Shown here piece by piece: positions 35,514-45,132 of a stretch of 64,000 nucleotides of DNA. The notes under the pieces are model-generated. The model saw nothing but the letters and a program-made list of their open reading frames with translations. It had not been told where the DNA came from and searched no databases. The translations under genes were made by a program, and so were the position numbers. Position 1 is the stretch's first letter, and every line of letters begins with the position of its first letter. Source of the stretch: Mesorhizobium xinjiangense (lineage in GTDB: Bacteria; Pseudomonadota; Alphaproteobacteria; Rhizobiales; Rhizobiaceae); the NCBI RefSeq assembly GCF_009749525.1, contig NZ_WOAC01000003.1, positions 186,001 through 250,000 on the forward strand. Direction: 5' to 3'.

Positions 35514-37019
35514 ATGTCTGAAAACGGTTTTCGTGGGCTTCGCATTTACAACACGCTGACGCGGACGAAGCAGGATTTCGTCCCCCTCGATGCGCAGAAT
35601 GTGCGCATGTATGTGTGCGGACCGACGGTCTACGACTTCGCCCATATCGGCAATGCCAGGCCGGTGATCGTCTTCGATGTCATGTTCCGGCTGCTGCGTC
35701 ATCTCTACGGCGCCGAGCACGTCACCTATGCGCGCAACATCACCGACGTCGACGACAAGATCAACGCGCGGGCGCTGCGCGATTTCGGCGAGGATATTGC
35801 CGCCGGCAGGCTGTCGCTCAACGAAGCGATCCGCAAGGTGACGGAGACGACGGCCAACCAGTTCCACGCCGATGTGAAGGCGCTCGGCTGCCTCAAGCCC
35901 AGCATCGAGCCGCGCGCGACCGAGCATATCGACGGCATGGTCACGATGATCCAGGAACTCCTCGAAAAGGATCATGCCTATCTCGCCGACGGAAGCGAGG
36001 GCAGGGAGGTCCTGTTCGACACCGCCTCGATGCCCGATTACGGCCGGCTCTCGCGGCGCAGGCTGGAAGACCAGCAGGCCGGTGCCCGCGTGGCGGTGGA
36101 AGAGCACAAGAAGAACCCGGCCGACTTCGTGCTTTGGAAGGAGTCTTCCGCCAAGGAGCCGGGCTGGGAGGCGAACTTCGCCGCCCATGGCCAGACGTTC
36201 GCCATTCGCGGCCGTCCAGGCTGGCACATCGAATGCTCGGTGATGAGCGGCCAGCACCTGGGCGACGTCTTCGACATCCATGGCGGCGGGCTCGACCTGA
36301 TCTTCCCGCATCACGAAAATGAGCTCGCCCAGTCGCGCTGCGCCCACGGTACCGATGTCATGGCGCGCTACTGGATGCATAACGGCTTTCTGCAGGTCGA
36401 GGGACAGAAGATGTCCAAGAGCCTGGGCAATTTCGTCACCATTCACGATCTGCTCGAGACAGAGCGCTTCGGCGGGCGCCAATGGCCGGGCGAAGTCTTG
36501 AGGCTCGCCATGCTGATGACGCATTATCGCGAGCCGATCGACTTTTCGGTGCGCAAGCTCGAAGAGGCCAAGGCGATCCTGGAGCGCTGGGCCGATGCGC
36601 TGGAAGCGTCCGAGGCCGAAGTCGCGTCTGGTCCGGACAGTGAATTGTCGCCCAACAACCCGCTGCTCGACGATCTCAATACGCCGGCCTTCATCCAGGA
36701 ACTTCATCCGATTGCCAGGCAAGCCGCCGCCGGCGACGGTCATGCCAAGACGCTTCTGCGCCTGGGGCTCGACCTGGTCGGCTTCGAGCGGATCGGCTCC
36801 TTCTCGCGCAGCGCGCAGGCCGAGGCGCTGGGCGCCGATGGCGATATGACGGCGCGCATCGCTGCCGCCATCGACAAGCGCCTGGCCTTCATCCGCGAGA
36901 AGAACTGGGGCGAGGCCGACCGCATCCGCGACGAGCTCGCGGGTGAGGGCATCCAGCTCAAGGACGGCAAGGACGCGGAAACCGGCGAGCGCGTGACGAC
37001 ATGGGAGGTGAAGCGGTGA
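35514..37019 (+). CDS. cysS: Cysteinyl-tRNA synthetase
   Basis: A 501-residue class I aminoacyl-tRNA synthetase that charges tRNA-Cys. The HIGH motif is [10 protein letters not shown], and KMSKS is in [10 protein letters not shown]. Zinc ligands are in [20 protein letters not shown] and [11 protein letters not shown]. The length is slightly above the 460-500 typical range because of an insertion near residues 365-395. GGGATGG precedes the ATG, which lies just after a long hairpin. Confidence 0.96.
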   Translation: MSENGFRGLRIYNTLTRTKQDFVPLDAQNVRMYVCGPTVYDFAHIGNARPVIVFDVMFRLLRHLYGAEHVTYARNITDVDDKINARALRDFGEDIAAGRLSLNEAIRKVTETTANQFHADVKALGCLKPSIEPRATEHIDGMVTMIQELLEKDHAYLADGSEGREVLFDTASMPDYGRLSRRRLEDQQAGARVAVEEHKKNPADFVLWKESSAKEPGWEANFAAHGQTFAIRGRPGWHIECSVMSGQHLGDVFDIHGGGLDLIFPHHENELAQSRCAHGTDVMARYWMHNGFLQVEGQKMSKSLGNFVTIHDLLETERFGGRQWPGEVLRLAMLMTHYREPIDFSVRKLEEAKAILERWADALEASEAEVASGPDSELSPNNPLLDDLNTPAFIQELHPIARQAAAGDGHAKTLLRLGLDLVGFERIGSFSRSAQAEALGADGDMTARIAAAIDKRLAFIREKNWGEADRIRDELAGEGIQLKDGKDAETGERVTTWEVKR

Positions 37020-37059
37020 GGGTTGTTGAAGGCAGACCTGAAAGGCCGGCGGGACAGCG

Positions 37060-37213
37060 CCCCCCTCTGGCCTGCCGGCCATCTCCCCCACGAGGGGGGA
37101 GATTGGCAATTGCCGCACCTAAGCTTTTACTGCGACCTTGGCGACTGGCGAAAGCGGTGCGGCGAGTTGATCTCCCCCCTCGTGGGGGAGATGTCCGGCA
37201 GGACAGAGGGGGG
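37060..37213. repeat. 154-bp MITE-like element, copy 1
   Basis: Ends CCCCCCTCTGGCCTGCCGGC and GTCCGGCAGGACAGAGGGGG (plus one G) form long inverted repeats, extended inward by ATCTCCCCCACGAGGGGGGA and its near mirror. No ORF is inside. A second element of exactly the same length and ends is at 39528, apparently in the opposite orientation (shared core GGCGACTG.CGAAA). It fills the cysS-DUF559 gap. Confidence 0.9.
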
Positions 37214-37266
37214 CAACGTAGAGCCTGCACCGACACCGCCCACGTCTTGCAAGCGGAGGCCTAGAC

Positions 37267-37680
37267 ATGCCTCACACGCCACCTCCGCCAAAAAGCCGTT
37301 CGCGGGCGAAGGCGATGCGTCGCGCCATGACCGATGCCGAGCTGAAGCTCTGGAATGAAGTTCGTGCCCATCGCTTGATGGGGCTTGGCTTTAGACGGCA
37401 ATACCCGATCGCCGGTTACATCGTTGATTTTGCGTGTCCGACCAAGAAGCTGATCGTCGAGGTCGACGGATCGCAGCATGGTGAGGATGCGCTGGCGGCA
37501 GCCGATAGGATAAGAACGAAGCGCCTGCAAGAGGATGGCTGGACCATCCTGCGTTTCTGGAACGACGACATCCTTCGCGACATCGGCAATGTCTGCATGC
37601 ATATTGTGGCCACGGCCGGCACGGCGGCGCAGGATGCGGCACGGCAGACCATCTTACCATGGAGGGAGGAAGCATCATGA
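37267..37680 (+). CDS. DUF559 endonuclease-like protein
   Basis: A 137-residue DUF559 protein of the very-short-patch-repair/restriction endonuclease-like fold. The catalytic-type pattern reads NEVRAHRLMGLGFRRQYPIA, then YIVDFACPTKKLIVEVDGSQH and GWTILRFWNDDIL. It probably cleaves DNA. Such genes are often solitary and mobile. It overlaps the next gene by ATGA and sits beside a MITE-like element. Confidence 0.88.
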   Translation: MPHTPPPPKSRSRAKAMRRAMTDAELKLWNEVRAHRLMGLGFRRQYPIAGYIVDFACPTKKLIVEVDGSQHGEDALAAADRIRTKRLQEDGWTILRFWNDDILRDIGNVCMHIVATAGTAAQDAARQTILPWREEAS

Positions 37681-38060
37681 TCGACCATCTCGGCATCGCC
37701 GTTTCCGATTTCGATAGGTCCAAGGCGTTTTACGATCAGGCGATGGCGCCTCTGGGGGCATCGCTCCTGATGATGGTGCCGGCCGAGTACACCGATGGCG
37801 TCAAGGTCGGCGGTTATGGCCGCGATCGGCCGGTCTACTGGCTGCACGAGGTGGACGAACCGGGACCCGGCCGCCACATCGCCTTCACCGCGCGCTCGCG
37901 CGCCGAGGTCGACGCGTTTTATCGCGCGGCACTCGAGGCCGGCGGCAGGGACAATGGCGCGCCGGGGCTGCGCCCGCACTACCATGCCGACTATTACGGC
38001 GCCTTCGTCTTCGACCCCGACGGCAACAATGTCGAGGCCGTCTGCCACGCGCCGGAATGA
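37677..38060 (+). CDS. VOC-family (glyoxalase-like) protein
   Basis: A 127-residue vicinal-oxygen-chelate protein with N-terminal MIDHLGIAVSDFDRSKAFYD and C-terminal DYYGAFVFDPDGNNVEAVCH, the two halves of the metal site (His3 and the C-terminal Glu). Possible roles are glyoxalase, dioxygenase or resistance protein. GGAGGGAGGA precedes the ATG, which overlaps the DUF559 stop. Confidence 0.9.
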   Translation: MIDHLGIAVSDFDRSKAFYDQAMAPLGASLLMMVPAEYTDGVKVGGYGRDRPVYWLHEVDEPGPGRHIAFTARSRAEVDAFYRAALEAGGRDNGAPGLRPHYHADYYGAFVFDPDGNNVEAVCHAPE

Positions 38061-38064
38061 GCCG

Positions 38065-39515
<1,451 letters not shown>

Positions 39516-39527
39516 TGCCGGAATATA

Positions 39528-39681
39528 CCCCCCTCTGGCCTGCCGGCCATCTCCCCCGCAAGGGGGGAGAAGAACCTTCTTCGCCATTTTCGTCAGTCGC
39601 CCAGGCGGCAGGATGGGCGGAAACATCGAAGCTGCCGATCTCCACCCTTGCGGGGGAGATGGCCGGCAGGCGAGAGGGGGG
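39528..39681. repeat. 154-bp MITE-like element, copy 2
   Basis: It has the same length and the same terminal inverted repeats as copy 1 (CCCCCCTCTGGCCTGCCGGC ... GAGAGGGGGG). Its reverse complement aligns better with copy 1 in the core, so it lies in the opposite orientation. It fills the gap between pip and the citramalate synthase gene and ends at a GTG that is in frame with that gene. Confidence 0.9.
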
Positions 39682-39701
39682 TGCCCTGGCACATCGTCAA
39701 A

Positions 39702-41318
39702 ATGTATAAGCAACGCATCTATCTCTTCGACACGACGCTCAGAGACGGCCAGCAGACGCCGGGCATCGACTTCTCGCTCGAGGACAAGATCGCCATTGCC
39801 GGCATGCTCGACGTGCTCGGCGTCGACTATGTCGAGGGCGGCTATCCCGGCGCCAACCCGACCGACACGACGTTCTTCGGCGAAAAGCGCACGCACAACG
39901 CCGCCTTCGTCGCCTTCGGCATGACCAAGAAGGCAGGCGTGTCGGCGTCCAACGATCCGGGACTGGCCGCGCTGCTCCAGGCGCGGTCCGATGCGATCTG
40001 CTTCGTCGCCAAGAGCTGGGACTATCACGTCCGCGTGGCGCTCGGCTGCACGAACGAGGAGAACCTGCAATCGATCTCGGTCTCGGTGGAGGCGGCGCGC
40101 GCCGCCGGCAAGGAGGCGATGGTCGATTGCGAGCATTTCTTCGACGGGTTCAAGGCCAATGCCGACTATGCGCTGGCCTGCGCGAAGGCGGCTCACGAGG
40201 CGGGTGCGCGCTGGGTCGTCCTGTGCGACACCAATGGCGGCACGCAGCCGGCGGAGATCCGCGACATCGTGCAAAAGGTGATCGCGGCCGGCATTCCGGG
40301 CGACCGTCTCGGCATCCACGCCCATGACGACACGGGCCAGGCCGTCGCCAATTCGCTCGCCGCCGTCGAGGCGGGCGTGCGCCAGGTCCAGGGCACGCTC
40401 AACGGCATCGGCGAGCGCTGCGGCAACGCCAATCTCATCTCGATCATTCCCACCCTGATGCTCAAGCCGGCCTTTGCGGACCGCTTCGAGACGGGCATTT
40501 CACGCGATGCGCTCGCCGGGATTTCGCGCCTGTCGCGCAATTTCGACGAGCTCTTGAACCGCGCTCCCGACGCCCAGGCGCCGTATGTCGGCGCGTCGGC
40601 CTTTGCCACCAAGGCCGGCATCCATGCCTCGGCGCTGATCAAGGAGCCCGAAACCTACGAGCACGTGCCGCCCGGGACAGTCGGCAATCACCGCAAGGTA
40701 ATGGTGTCGGACCAGGGCGGGCGCTCGAACTTCATCGCCGAACTGAAGCGTCGCGGGATCGAAGTGGCCAAGGCCGATCATCGGCTCGACCGGCTGATTT
40801 CGATCGTCAAGGAACGCGAGGCGCAGGGCTATGCCTATGAAGGCGCCGACGCCAGCTTCGAGCTCCTGGCCCGTCGGATATTGGGCGCGGTGCCGGACTT
40901 CTTCGAGGTCACCGCGTTCCGGTGCATGGTGGAACGTCGTTTCGACGCCGCCGGCAATCTCAAGACGGTCTCCGAAGCGATCGTCAAGGTCCTGGTCGAC
41001 GGCGAGGAGAAGATGTCGGTGGCCGAAGGCCATGGTCCGGTCAACGCGCTCGACATCGCGCTCAGAAAGGACCTCGGCAAGTACCAGGCCGAGATCGACG
41101 GGATGACGCTGGTCGATTTCAAGGTGCGCATCCTCAACGGCGGCACGGAGGCGATCACACGCGTGCTGATCGAGTCGCATGACGAGCTTGGTGCGCGCTG
41201 GTGGACCGTCGGCGTCTCCGACAACATCATAGACGCTTCCTTCCAGGCGCTGATGGATTCGATCGTCTACAAGCTGATGAAGAACCGCGAAATGGCCGGG
41301 CTGGCAGCCACCCGGTAA
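39702..41318 (+). CDS. cimA: Citramalate synthase
   Basis: A 538-residue member of the isopropylmalate/citramalate synthase family, joining pyruvate and acetyl-CoA towards isoleucine or leucine precursors. Marks are YLFDTTLRDGQQTPGIDFSL, VVLCDTNGGTQP, GIHAHDDTGQAVANSLAAVE, QGTLNGIGERCGNANL and the C-terminal regulatory LeuA-dimer domain (VRILNGGTEAITRVLIES). The ATG at 39702 has no good ribosome binding site. An in-frame GTG at 39681, seven codons earlier and just after GAGAGGGGG at the end of the MITE-like element, is a real alternative start. Confidence 0.92.
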   Translation: MYKQRIYLFDTTLRDGQQTPGIDFSLEDKIAIAGMLDVLGVDYVEGGYPGANPTDTTFFGEKRTHNAAFVAFGMTKKAGVSASNDPGLAALLQARSDAICFVAKSWDYHVRVALGCTNEENLQSISVSVEAARAAGKEAMVDCEHFFDGFKANADYALACAKAAHEAGARWVVLCDTNGGTQPAEIRDIVQKVIAAGIPGDRLGIHAHDDTGQAVANSLAAVEAGVRQVQGTLNGIGERCGNANLISIIPTLMLKPAFADRFETGISRDALAGISRLSRNFDELLNRAPDAQAPYVGASAFATKAGIHASALIKEPETYEHVPPGTVGNHRKVMVSDQGGRSNFIAELKRRGIEVAKADHRLDRLISIVKEREAQGYAYEGADASFELLARRILGAVPDFFEVTAFRCMVERRFDAAGNLKTVSEAIVKVLVDGEEKMSVAEGHGPVNALDIALRKDLGKYQAEIDGMTLVDFKVRILNGGTEAITRVLIESHDELGARWWTVGVSDNIIDASFQALMDSIVYKLMKNREMAGLAATR

Positions 41319-41394
41319 CACCCATCAACGCCGCCAATTCGTTGATCAGAAAATTGAAATGGTGCGGCACGTTCTGCCGGCGCATGGAGAAGGC

Positions 41395-42303
41395 ATGACG
41401 GTTCCCACACGCTCCGACGACAAGGCCGCCGCGCGCGGTTTCGGCTTTGCGTTCGCGGCCTATCTTCTCTGGGGCGTGCTGCCGCTCTATCTGAAGCTGC
41501 TGGCGCACATTCCGGCCGTCGAGGTGGTGGCCCACCGCGTGGTCTGGTCGGTGCCCGTGGCCGGCGTCGTCCTGTGGTACCTGGGGCGCACGGGCGATGT
41601 CAGGGCGGCGCTGAAATCGCCGCGCACCCTTGCCATGGCGGCGCTGACGGCGATGCTGATCACGATCAACTGGAGCGTCTATGTGTGGGCGGTGGCCGCC
41701 GACCGGGCGCTCGAGGCGTCGCTCGGCTATTACATCAACCCGCTGGTCAGCATCGTGCTCGGTGCCGTTCTTCTGGGCGAACGCATGTCGCGCGCCCGAC
41801 TCGTCGCGGTTGCACTGGCGACGCTCGCCGTCGTTGTCCTGACGGTGGAGACCGGCGGCCTGCCCTGGGTGTCGCTCGTGCTTGCCGTGTCGTTCGGCCT
41901 TTACGGCTTCTTCCGCAAGACCCTGCCGATCGGCCCCAGCCAGGGTTTCTTCCTTGAGGTGGCCATCCTGTGCGTGCCGGCGCTGGCCTATCTCTTGTGG
42001 CTGCAGGCGGACGGCAGCGGACATTTCGGCCCTGCCGGCCTTTCCGACATTCTGCTTCTCGTTGGCTGTGGACCGGCCACCGCCGTGCCGCTCCTGTGCT
42101 ACGGCTTCGGCGCCAAGCTCTTGAAGCTGTCGACGATCGGCATCATGCAGTACATCGCACCGACGATGATGTTCCTGATTGCCGTCTTCATTTTCGGTGA
42201 GCCCTTCGACCAAGCGCGCCTGATCGCCTTCCTGCTGATCTGGATCGCGCTCGTCATCTACACCTGGTCGATGCTCAAGGAACGTCGAAAAGCGGCGGCC
42301 TAG
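41395..42303 (+). CDS. rarD: EamA-family transporter RarD
   Basis: A 302-residue DMT-superfamily protein with about 10 helices, close to RarD. The first helix is GFGFAFAAYLLWGVLPLYLK, and the internal block INWSVYVWAVAADRALEASL, then GYYINPLVSIVLGAVLLGER, is diagnostic. Substrate not known. The start MTVPTRSD follows GGAGAAGG. The TAG stop (42301-42303) is also the first three bases of repeat copy D. Confidence 0.93.
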   Translation: MTVPTRSDDKAAARGFGFAFAAYLLWGVLPLYLKLLAHIPAVEVVAHRVVWSVPVAGVVLWYLGRTGDVRAALKSPRTLAMAALTAMLITINWSVYVWAVAADRALEASLGYYINPLVSIVLGAVLLGERMSRARLVAVALATLAVVVLTVETGGLPWVSLVLAVSFGLYGFFRKTLPIGPSQGFFLEVAILCVPALAYLLWLQADGSGHFGPAGLSDILLLVGCGPATAVPLLCYGFGAKLLKLSTIGIMQYIAPTMMFLIAVFIFGEPFDQARLIAFLLIWIALVIYTWSMLKERRKAAA

Positions 42304-42413
42304 CGCGTTTGCTTCAAACGGAAACGTTTGAAGCAAAGATATGCGCGCCAGATCAATATGCTGGAACATGTACCTTTCGCTCAAACGATTCCGTTTGAGC
42401 GGGACATGTTCTA
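42301..42413. repeat. Copy D of the ~113-bp double-hairpin repeat, shared by two stop codons
   Basis: It runs TAGCGCGTTTGCTTCAAACG ... GGGACATGTTCTA. It contains the perfect hairpins GCTTCAAACG-GAAA-CGTTTGAAGC and CGCTCAAACG-ATTC-CGTTTGAGCG. It is exactly the gap between convergent rarD and the LOG-family gene: its first TAG ends rarD and its last CTA is the TAG of the opposite gene. Confidence 0.95.
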
Positions 42414-43022
42414 AAGCTTGTCGATGACGTCGGTGACGCCGCCGGCCGGTGCGGCCGTCTCCGCCGCCTGCTCGAGGATTGCCGGAACCACCGCCTCGGC
42501 CTTGTCGACAACCAGCGGGCGCACCAGATGGCCCGTATGGACGAAGCCCTCGGCGCGCATATGGTCGATCAAGGCCAGCATCGGGTCCCAGAAGCCGTTG
42601 ACATTGGCAAAAACGATCGGCTTGCGATGGCGGCCGAGTTGCGCCCAGGTCATGATCTCGACGATCTCTTCCAGCGTGCCTATGCCGCCGGGCAGGGCCA
42701 CGAAGGCATCGGATAGCTCGAACATGGTGTGCTTGCGCTGGTGCATGTCGTCGGTGACGACGAGATCGTCCAGGCGCCCGAGTGCGCTTTCGGTCGCCTC
42801 CTTGCTCATCAGGAAGCGCGGTATGATGCCGGTGATTTTGCCGCCGGCGGCGATCGCGCCTTCGGCGACGGCGCCCATGATGCCCTTGGTGCCGCCGCCA
42901 TAGACGAGGCGAAGGCCGTGGTGCGCGATTTCGCCGCCGATGGCGCGGGCGGTTTCGACATAATCGGCCGTACGGCCGGGCGAGGACCCGCAATAGATGC
43001 AGATGGATCGAATCGTGCTCAT
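42411..43022 (-). CDS. LOG-family protein (TIGR00730, cytokinin riboside 5'-monophosphate phosphoribohydrolase type)
   Basis: A 203-residue Rossmann-fold protein of the LOG family. It has GGGTKGIMGAVAEGAI and the catalytic PGGIGTLEEIVEIMTWAQLG (PGGxGTxxE), with SICIYCGSSPGRTADY at the N-terminus. LOG enzymes release cytokinin bases or hydrolyse AMP-type nucleotides. The start MSTIRS was chosen over a frame 21 codons longer. The stop codon is part of repeat copy D. Confidence 0.92.
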   Translation of the reverse strand: MSTIRSICIYCGSSPGRTADYVETARAIGGEIAHHGLRLVYGGGTKGIMGAVAEGAIAAGGKITGIIPRFLMSKEATESALGRLDDLVVTDDMHQRKHTMFELSDAFVALPGGIGTLEEIVEIMTWAQLGRHRKPIVFANVNGFWDPMLALIDHMRAEGFVHTGHLVRPLVVDKAEAVVPAILEQAAETAAPAGGVTDVIDKL

Positions 43023-43135
43023 GCGGCGATTGGCGTCACGGGAGGGTGGCGCGTCAAGGGCCACAGGGCGTTTTTCTTGTCGCATCGGTGAAAACAGGAT
43101 AGACCGACGAAAACCGGCAAAGGGATTAATGTGAA

Positions 43136-44689
43136 ATGGCGATCAACCCCGTAAAGGCGCTGCTTTTCCTGGCAGGCGGGACCGCCGCTGCGGCGGCGAC
43201 CGCCTACGTCACGGGCGTCTTTGACGGAATGGCCAAAAACGAGCCGGCCGTGGTTGCGGCAGCGCCGGAGGACAGCACTCCGCCGGCGGAAGGCCGGCCG
43301 CAGCCAGCCGCGGACGACACCAAGGCCTCGGACAAGCAGGCGCGGCCCGAAGCGGGAAAGCAAGTTACTGAAACAGTAGAGGTTTTACCGCCCCGCTTTG
43401 ATGTCGTGCGGGTCGAGCCGAACGGGTCCATCGTCATTGCCGGGTCTGCCCCGGCCAATTCGAATGTGGAAGTGCTGGCCGGAACGTCGCTGATCGGAAC
43501 GGCCGAGGCGAACCTGGACGGCGACTTCGCTCTCGTCCTCGACGACCCCCTCGATCCGGGCGACTACCAGATCGTGCTGCGCGCCACGACATCCGACGGT
43601 CTTGCCGCCACATCGGTGGAAACGGCGGTTGTCTCCGTGCCGGAGGCCGAATCGGGCCAGGTCCTGGCTCTCGTCGAGGAGCCCGGCAAACCGAGCAAGC
43701 TGATCACGGTGCCCGAGGCGAAGCCGGTCACGGACGACATACCCGACGAGGCGGGCGAGGAGTCCCCGCCTCCCGCCGTGAAGAACCCAGACCAGCTCTC
43801 CGACCCGGCTGAAGAGCCGGCCGCCGGCGCCCGGCCCGACGAGGAGGCGGCATCGCCGCAACCGGCTGAAGCACAATCACCGTCCGATGACGGCCCCATG
43901 GCGGCCGCGGCCGAACCGGAGGCAACGGCGCCCGCCGAACAGGCCGCGCCGAAGGCGGAGACGGCGGCCTCGGAGGCCGATGCCGCAGCCGACACCGATG
44001 CTGAACCGGCGCAGCCGCAGGTTTCGGTGGAGGCCGTTGAAATCGAGGGCAAACAGGTCTTCGTGGCCGGGTCGGCCACTCCTGGCGCTTCCGTGCGGGT
44101 CTATGCCAACGAAATCCTGCTCGGTGATGCACGCGTCTCGCAAGGTGGCCGCTTCCTGATCGAAGCCCAGCGCGATATTCCGGTCGGTGACTATATCGTG
44201 CGCGCCGATGTGCTGGACGGGACCGGCGCGGAGGTGCTGGCGCGCGCGGCCGTGCCGTTTCAGCGCGAGGCAGGCGAGAAGTTTTCGGCCGTGGCGCCGC
44301 AGCCCGCGACGGAGCCGGCGGCCGATGCCGGCGCGCCCGAACCGGCCTTCGGGCAGACTTCTGTCGCGTCGCAGAGCGAGGCCAGCGGATCCGCGGCGCC
44401 AGTCGCGGCACCTGAGGAAGAGCCGGCCGCAACCGCCAGTGAGACGACGGCGCCGAAGCTCGAGAAGGTCGACGGATCGGTGATCATTCGCCGCGGCGAT
44501 ACGCTGTGGCAGATTTCCCGCCGCGTCTATGGCCGGGGTGTGCGCTATTCGACGATCTATCTCGCCAACCAGGACCAGATCAGCGACCCCGATCTCATCT
44601 GGCCCGGCCAGATATTCAAGGTGCCCGGCACGACCGACGAAGGCGAGAAAGCCGATCTCGACGCACTGGATCCCCGTCAGGACGGATAG
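43136..44689 (+). CDS. LysM peptidoglycan-binding protein with Pro/Ala/Glu-rich linker
   Basis: A 517-residue envelope protein. An N-terminal hydrophobic segment (about residues 5-28) anchors or exports it. Two Ig-like/BON-like beta modules (EPNGSIVIAGSAPANSNVEV ~97-117 and QVFVAGSATPGASVRVYANE ~310-330) are separated by long disordered Pro/Ala/Glu linkers. A C-terminal LysM domain (IIRRGDTLWQISRRVYGRGV, ending DLIWPGQIFKVPG) binds peptidoglycan. Similar proteins are conserved in Rhizobiales; function unproven. Confidence 0.88.
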   Translation: MAINPVKALLFLAGGTAAAAATAYVTGVFDGMAKNEPAVVAAAPEDSTPPAEGRPQPAADDTKASDKQARPEAGKQVTETVEVLPPRFDVVRVEPNGSIVIAGSAPANSNVEVLAGTSLIGTAEANLDGDFALVLDDPLDPGDYQIVLRATTSDGLAATSVETAVVSVPEAESGQVLALVEEPGKPSKLITVPEAKPVTDDIPDEAGEESPPPAVKNPDQLSDPAEEPAAGARPDEEAASPQPAEAQSPSDDGPMAAAAEPEATAPAEQAAPKAETAASEADAAADTDAEPAQPQVSVEAVEIEGKQVFVAGSATPGASVRVYANEILLGDARVSQGGRFLIEAQRDIPVGDYIVRADVLDGTGAEVLARAAVPFQREAGEKFSAVAPQPATEPAADAGAPEPAFGQTSVASQSEASGSAAPVAAPEEEPAATASETTAPKLEKVDGSVIIRRGDTLWQISRRVYGRGVRYSTIYLANQDQISDPDLIWPGQIFKVPGTTDEGEKADLDALDPRQDG

Positions 44690-44735
44690 CGCCTTTGTGG
44701 CTGAATCGTCGGTGTAACGCGGCGGCTTCTTGATC

Positions 44736-44760
44736 CGGCGATCGTTATCGTATATCGCCG
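44736..44760. promoter_or_regulatory. Putative ArsR operator
   Basis: CGGCGAT (44736-44742) and ATCGCCG (44754-44760) are perfect inverted arms 11 bases apart, ending 7 bp before the ArsR start. The centre contains ATCGTATAT. Position and symmetry suggest autorepression; not proven. Confidence 0.5.
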
Positions 44761-44767
44761 ATCTACG

Positions 44768-45091
44768 TTGAATTTGCCGGAAGCAGATACGCTGGAAACC
44801 GCGCCGGACGACGCGCTTGCCGCGCAATTGGCGGCACTCGGCCATCCCGCGCGCATCTGCATTCTGCGCCATCTCGCCAGGCAGGACGCCTGTTGCTGCC
44901 GCGAGATCGTCGACTGCATCGATCTTGCCCAGTCCACGGTCTCGCAGCATTTGAAGGTTCTGGTGGCGGCCGGGCTCGTGCGCTACGAGCCTGAAAACCG
45001 CAAGTCGCGTTACTCGCTCGAGCGCGGTGCCGTCTTGCGGCTGTCGGCTGGCGTGGGCGACCTGCTTGCAACCTGCTGCGCGAGGCGCTGA
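44768..45091 (+). CDS. ArsR-family metalloregulator
   Basis: A 107-residue winged-helix ArsR protein with the HTH in LAALGHPARICILRHLARQD, then AQSTVSQHLKVLVAAGLVRY. The metal-site helix reads DACCCREIVDCIDL, and a second pair CC is at the C-terminus, so several Cys are in place to bind thiophilic metal or arsenite. The apparent start is TTG; no in-frame ATG or GTG exists close by. It is followed by an Atm1-type exporter 41 bp later. Confidence 0.88.
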   Translation: MNLPEADTLETAPDDALAAQLAALGHPARICILRHLARQDACCCREIVDCIDLAQSTVSQHLKVLVAAGLVRYEPENRKSRYSLERGAVLRLSAGVGDLLATCCARR

Positions 45092-45132
45092 CGCGGCGAT
45101 CCGCCAGCGCTACAAAGTTCCGGGAGCTGACA

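Noticed and set aside
39648-39701. Upstream extension of the citramalate synthase frame
   Set aside because: The extension runs into the MITE-like element and encodes low-complexity sequence; a start at 39702 or 39681 is more likely.
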